64,000 nucleotides of DNA from Elusimicrobiota bacterium (GTDB lineage: Bacteria; Elusimicrobiota; Elusimicrobia; UBA1565; UBA9628). The stretch covers positions 1-64,000 of the forward strand of contig JACRDP010000014.1 in NCBI GenBank assembly GCA_016212855.1, given 5' to 3'. Under the pieces are notes generated by a model. It worked only from the letters and a program-made list of their open reading frames with translations. It was not told where the DNA came from and did no database searches. A program made the translations under genes and the position numbers. Positions 60,617-64,000 of this stretch are shown piece after piece (the first letter of the stretch is position 1; each line of letters begins with the position of its first letter).

Positions 60617-61128
60617 GCGACGAGCGCCGCGACGGCACGCGGATGATCACCGAGCTGTCCGTGACCCTGCGCGCGGTCAAGGGCGGAGAGGTGATCGACG
60701 AGCGCGCGACGGCGCACGACATCTCGACGAACGGATTTCGAGTGGAAACCCAGGCGCAGATGACCGAGAAGACCTTGATCGCGTTCACGATGGATCTGCC
60801 CGGGGGCGAGCGCGCCTCGGGTTCCGGGCGCGTCGTGTGGGCCAGCCGGGAGTCGTGGGCGACCTGGGCCGGCATCGAGATCACCTCGATGTCGTGGAGC
60901 GACAAGAGGCGGCTGACGAACCTGCTGCATCCGCCGCGCGTGGATTGGAGCGGGCTCTCGAAGACGTCGACGAAGCTGCTCATCGCCTTGGTGGTGATCA
61001 CCGCGGCGCACCGGCTGCTCTACAGCCCGATCGCGCAGGGAGTGCTGGCGAAGATGGCGCCGAAGATCATCGCCCTGGCGGTGATGTGGTGGGCGCTGAG
61101 CGAGCTGCTGAAAAAGGAGCGGCGCTAG
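60613..61128 (+). CDS. PilZ-domain-like protein with C-terminal TM
   Basis: DERRDGTRMITELSVTLR...DISTNGFRVETQAQM...GSGRVVWASRESWATWAGIEIT. Confidence 0.65.
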   Translation: MSDERRDGTRMITELSVTLRAVKGGEVIDERATAHDISTNGFRVETQAQMTEKTLIAFTMDLPGGERASGSGRVVWASRESWATWAGIEITSMSWSDKRRLTNLLHPPRVDWSGLSKTSTKLLIALVVITAAHRLLYSPIAQGVLAKMAPKIIALAVMWWALSELLKKERR

Positions 61129-61158
61129 ATGTTTTAGGAGTTTCCTCCGCACATCTGT

Positions 61159-61179
61159 GCCGGGCGTCTCGCGCCCGGC
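61159..61179. terminator. Intergenic hairpin between convergent genes
   Basis: GCCGGGCG-tctcg-CGCCCGGC, followed by ctaaaa on plus. Confidence 0.45.
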
Positions 61180-62055
61180 CTAAAATCCGTCCCGGCAGCG
61201 CGGGTCCATCGCGTCGCGCAGGAACAGGCGCGCGCCCGAGGCGCGCAGGACGAAGCCCCAGCGCTCGTGGCCCCACAGCGGTTCGCCCATGGTGTAGGCG
61301 AGGAGGAAGGGATTTCCATTGCCGCCGGGGTCGTAGGAGACGAAGCGCAGCTGGGCCGTCTCGGAGAGGAGGTCGTGCGGCATCTCCGCGCAGGTTCCGA
61401 GGAGACGGCTGCCGTCGGCCAGGCGCAGGCAGCGGCGGTGCGACGAGGAGATCTGCGCGTCGGTGACCAGCGCCGTCGGCGCGCGCACGCCCGCGACGGC
61501 GGGATGGGCGGCGAAGTCGATCTTCATCGCGACCTTGTCGGGGCGCGGGTCGGCGAGGAAGGCGGAGGCGCCCTCGTCGTCGGGGCGGAAGCGCAGGGCG
61601 CCGGATTTCGCTTCGTCCACGGCGACCGCGGTGAGCGTGGAGCCGATGAGGGCGTACAGCGCCTCGTCGACCTTGTTGGCGAGCGAGTCGTAGCGCGCGT
61701 TCGAGCCCTTGAGGCGGAAATCGTCGGGGACCTTGATCGCCATGACGGGGTCGCCGACCTCCGAGCGCGGGCCCTTGAGCAAGGCGGCGCGCAGCTTCTG
61801 CGGCTTCTTGCCGCGGCAGGCGCCGCCGTAGGTCGCGGAGGTGCGGCCGACGACGAACAGGTCGGCGCCCTCGCTGCCGATGATGAGGAATTTCGAGCCC
61901 GCCATGAGGTCCTTGGGATTGGCGGACTTGCGCGGCTTGTCGAAGATCACCCACTGGTTGCCGGATTGATAGACCGGGAACAGGCCGCGCGAGCCGTACT
62001 CGTCCTGAGCGAAGGACGTGGACGCGAGGAGCAGGAGCAGGAGGGCGAGCCGCAT
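61180..62055 (-). CDS. Hypothetical secreted protein
   Basis: MRLALLLLLLASTSFAQDEYGSRGLFPVYQSGNQW signal peptide. Confidence 0.55.
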   Translation of the reverse strand: MRLALLLLLLASTSFAQDEYGSRGLFPVYQSGNQWVIFDKPRKSANPKDLMAGSKFLIIGSEGADLFVVGRTSATYGGACRGKKPQKLRAALLKGPRSEVGDPVMAIKVPDDFRLKGSNARYDSLANKVDEALYALIGSTLTAVAVDEAKSGALRFRPDDEGASAFLADPRPDKVAMKIDFAAHPAVAGVRAPTALVTDAQISSSHRRCLRLADGSRLLGTCAEMPHDLLSETAQLRFVSYDPGGNGNPFLLAYTMGEPLWGHERWGFVLRASGARLFLRDAMDPRCRDGF

Positions 62056-62068
62056 CGACGACAGGATA

Positions 62069-63511
62069 TCAAATCCCGCGCGGCAGGCGCAGGTCGGACG
62101 GCGGGCGCGGGCGGCGGCGCGGGAGCTCCGACTCGAGCCATTGCCCCAGCTCTTCGCCGGTGGCCGCGTCGTAGAGGACGGCTCCCTCGCCCGGCGTGAG
62201 CACCGCGACCTTGGTGAAGTCGGCGCTGTAGAGGAGCTGGACGCCGTCGCGCAGGTTCACGAGCCCTTCCGCGTCCCACTCGGCGAAGCGCCGCCAAGTC
62301 CAGGGCTCCCCCTCGTGCTGGACGAACCAGACGCCGCGGCGTTTGCTCCACCACAGGCCGTGATGATGGAGCAGCGGCGGTCCGTCGGGTTCGGGGGCGG
62401 CCCACCAGCGCGAGCCCTTGGTCCACAGCCACAGCCAGCGCGCGTCGTCGATGAGGCCGCGCGCTTCGCCGTCGTGCCAAAGAGGGCCGGCGTCCCAGTG
62501 CGGCTTTTGGCGGCGATCGAGGGCCGCGCCCGCTTTGCGCGGGTCGAGGGTTTCCAAGCGCAGGGGATCGGGCGCCCGCGTGGGCACCGCGGCGCCTTCG
62601 GGCAAAGCAGACGGGCGCTTGTCTTTCAGGATCGTGAGGTCCGGCGGCTTCAGGGTCGAGGGCGGAGGCCGCAAGGCGCCGCGACCGAGCAGCTTGGCGA
62701 GCAGAAGGGGCCGGACGCGGCGGCGCCGGGCGGAGTAGGCGCGCTTGAAAGCGGCGGAGCGTTTCGGCGGGCGGAACAGCGGGAACGCGGCGCGCCGGCG
62801 CGAGGCGAGGGCGGCGCGGCGGCTCGCTCCTCCCGCGACGTCGACGGCCGTTTGCTCCGTCGCTTCCTCGTCCATTTCCCCGTTCACGGGCGCCGGGCCT
62901 TTGGAGAGCAACGCGCGTTTCGCGGGAAGTCCGTCCGAGGATGAAGAGGAGGACGGAGTTTGCGGAGGAGCGCTCGAGGTTTTCTTCGGTGAGCTCTCCG
63001 TCGGACCGGACTCGCCGGAGTCCGGCGAAGGCTCTCCTCTTCGATCCGGGCGGCGAAGCGCGGGCGCGGACGCGGAGGAGGATCCCGCTCGCGCCGAGCT
63101 CGTCGCGTACGGGAAATCGGCGGGGGCGTCGCGCAATGCCGCGCGTTCGAGCGCCGCGGCGGCATCCTGGGCGGAAGTGGCTTTTTCCACCCGGAGGGCC
63201 GAGTCCGCCGAATCGGCGGACGGCGGAATGATCCTGGGCGCGGGCCAGGAGAGCGCGGAGGCGAGCGCGGCGGGCGTCGAAGACCCGGGCGGCACGCCCT
63301 GCGCGGGAGTTCGAGCCCCGGGGAGAAGCCGGGGGACTCCGACCGGCCGGTACAGCGCGAGCCCGGCGCCGATCAAGGCGGCGGCGATCGCGGCGGGGCC
63401 GATCGTTCGTCTCGCACCCATACCGCGAGGATGTCCCGCGCCGGGCGCGGCCGTCAGGGCCTCCGGTCCTATGGTTCGAGTGGGTCTAAAGTCCCGGGTG
63501 ATTTTATCCAT
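62069..63511 (-). CDS. Hypothetical TM protein with long low-complexity linker
   Basis: Likely start MDKITRDFRPTRTIGPEALTAAPG...IGPAAIAAALIGAGLALYRPVG at 63511; Ser/Pro/Ala-rich middle, Trp-rich C-terminal domain. Track ORF upstream of this is antisense to the next gene. Confidence 0.5.
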   Translation of the reverse strand: MDKITRDFRPTRTIGPEALTAAPGAGHPRGMGARRTIGPAAIAAALIGAGLALYRPVGVPRLLPGARTPAQGVPPGSSTPAALASALSWPAPRIIPPSADSADSALRVEKATSAQDAAAALERAALRDAPADFPYATSSARAGSSSASAPALRRPDRRGEPSPDSGESGPTESSPKKTSSAPPQTPSSSSSSDGLPAKRALLSKGPAPVNGEMDEEATEQTAVDVAGGASRRAALASRRRAAFPLFRPPKRSAAFKRAYSARRRRVRPLLLAKLLGRGALRPPPSTLKPPDLTILKDKRPSALPEGAAVPTRAPDPLRLETLDPRKAGAALDRRQKPHWDAGPLWHDGEARGLIDDARWLWLWTKGSRWWAAPEPDGPPLLHHHGLWWSKRRGVWFVQHEGEPWTWRRFAEWDAEGLVNLRDGVQLLYSADFTKVAVLTPGEGAVLYDAATGEELGQWLESELPRRRPRPPSDLRLPRGI

Positions 63512-63566
63512 CCCTTCATACGATCGAGACCCCGAAAAAGTTCCCCAAAAGAGCGCGATCCCCGAC

Positions 63567-63595
63567 TTGTCTTTGTAACACTCCCCTCCTATACT
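63567..63595 (+). promoter_or_regulatory. Sigma70-like promoter
   Basis: TTGTCT-17 bp-TATACT directly upstream of the ATG at 63606. Confidence 0.45.
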
Positions 63596-63605
63596 GGGGG
63601 GGCCC

Positions 63606-64000
63606 ATGGATCCGCTCCACGCCTGGAAGGACGACTTCAACCGCGAGGTCGAGGAAGTGCTCGCGACGCGCGCCCGCGTCGCGAGCGAACGCCCCGAGGA
63701 TCTCCCCCAGACCGGCTTCGGCGGGCATCTCGCCGATCTCGTCATCCCCCCCGCCGGCGTGTACGCGGAGCTGCGCGACGCCCAGGCCAAGCTGGAGACG
63801 GCTTCGGCCGAGGCCGCCGAACTGCGCGAGCGGCTCGCGGAGAAGGAGCGCCAGCTCGAAACCGAGCGCGGGGCGCGCGAGCGGTTCAGGGATGGGACGA
63901 TGCTGCTCACCTCGGAGCTGCGCGAGGAGCGCGCGGCGCAGGCCGCCGCGCACGAGGACGCCAAGCGCGCGCGCCGGGACGCGGAGGCCGCGATGCACGC
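63606..64000 (+). CDS. Coiled-coil protein, truncated at the right window edge
   Basis: MDPLHAWKDDFNREVEEVLATRARVASERPEDLPQTGFGGHLADLVIPPAGVYAELRDAQAKLETASAEAAELRERLAEKERQLETERGARERF..., open to the window end. Missing from the ORF track. Confidence 0.6.
   Translation, partial: MDPLHAWKDDFNREVEEVLATRARVASERPEDLPQTGFGGHLADLVIPPAGVYAELRDAQAKLETASAEAAELRERLAEKERQLETERGARERFRDGTMLLTSELREERAAQAAAHEDAKRARRDAEAAMH

Overview
High-GC bacterial chromosome segment, about 64 kb and densely coding. The phylum is not provable from the sequence, but the gene content suits a Gram-negative such as an Elusimicrobiota-like lineage. The core-genome backbone includes: a dcw cluster on the minus strand (mraZ-rsmH-ORF-ftsL-ftsI-murE-murF-mraY-murD-ftsW-murG-surE); the rpmH-rnpA-yidD-yidC-jag-mnmE and mnmG-rsmG blocks; and aspS, glyQS, recO, acs, nadE and one tRNA-Ala(CGC). 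Accessory content stands out at four places. (1) 10.99-15.96 kb, minus: an apparent RiPP biosynthetic operon. It has a Lys/Arg-rich precursor ending in four 8-residue repeats ([W/F]NNF[D/E]KxP), a radical SAM/SPASM maturase fused to a C-terminal tetrapyrrole-methylase (borosin N-methyltransferase-like) domain, an HxD...H oxygenase-like protein, a secreted TIKI/TraB-like protein and a GT9 glycosyltransferase. This is the best candidate for an undescribed system. (2) 55.68-57.16 kb: a two-cassette integron-like array with two attC-type folded sites, one cassette being a BrnTA-type toxin-antitoxin, and no visible integrase. (3) 33.37-33.62 kb: an array of six stem-loops inside the dcw operon, five sharing the loop CGCCGAGA on different stems. 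(4) 1-8.6 kb: surface-protein genes, namely an edge-truncated decapeptide-repeat protein that the ORF track misses, an Fn3 protein and a small protein with FlgD/CHU-type C-termini, a PorV-like/TPR protein, and a histidine kinase plus response regulator. All calls come from reading motifs by eye; no database search was run.
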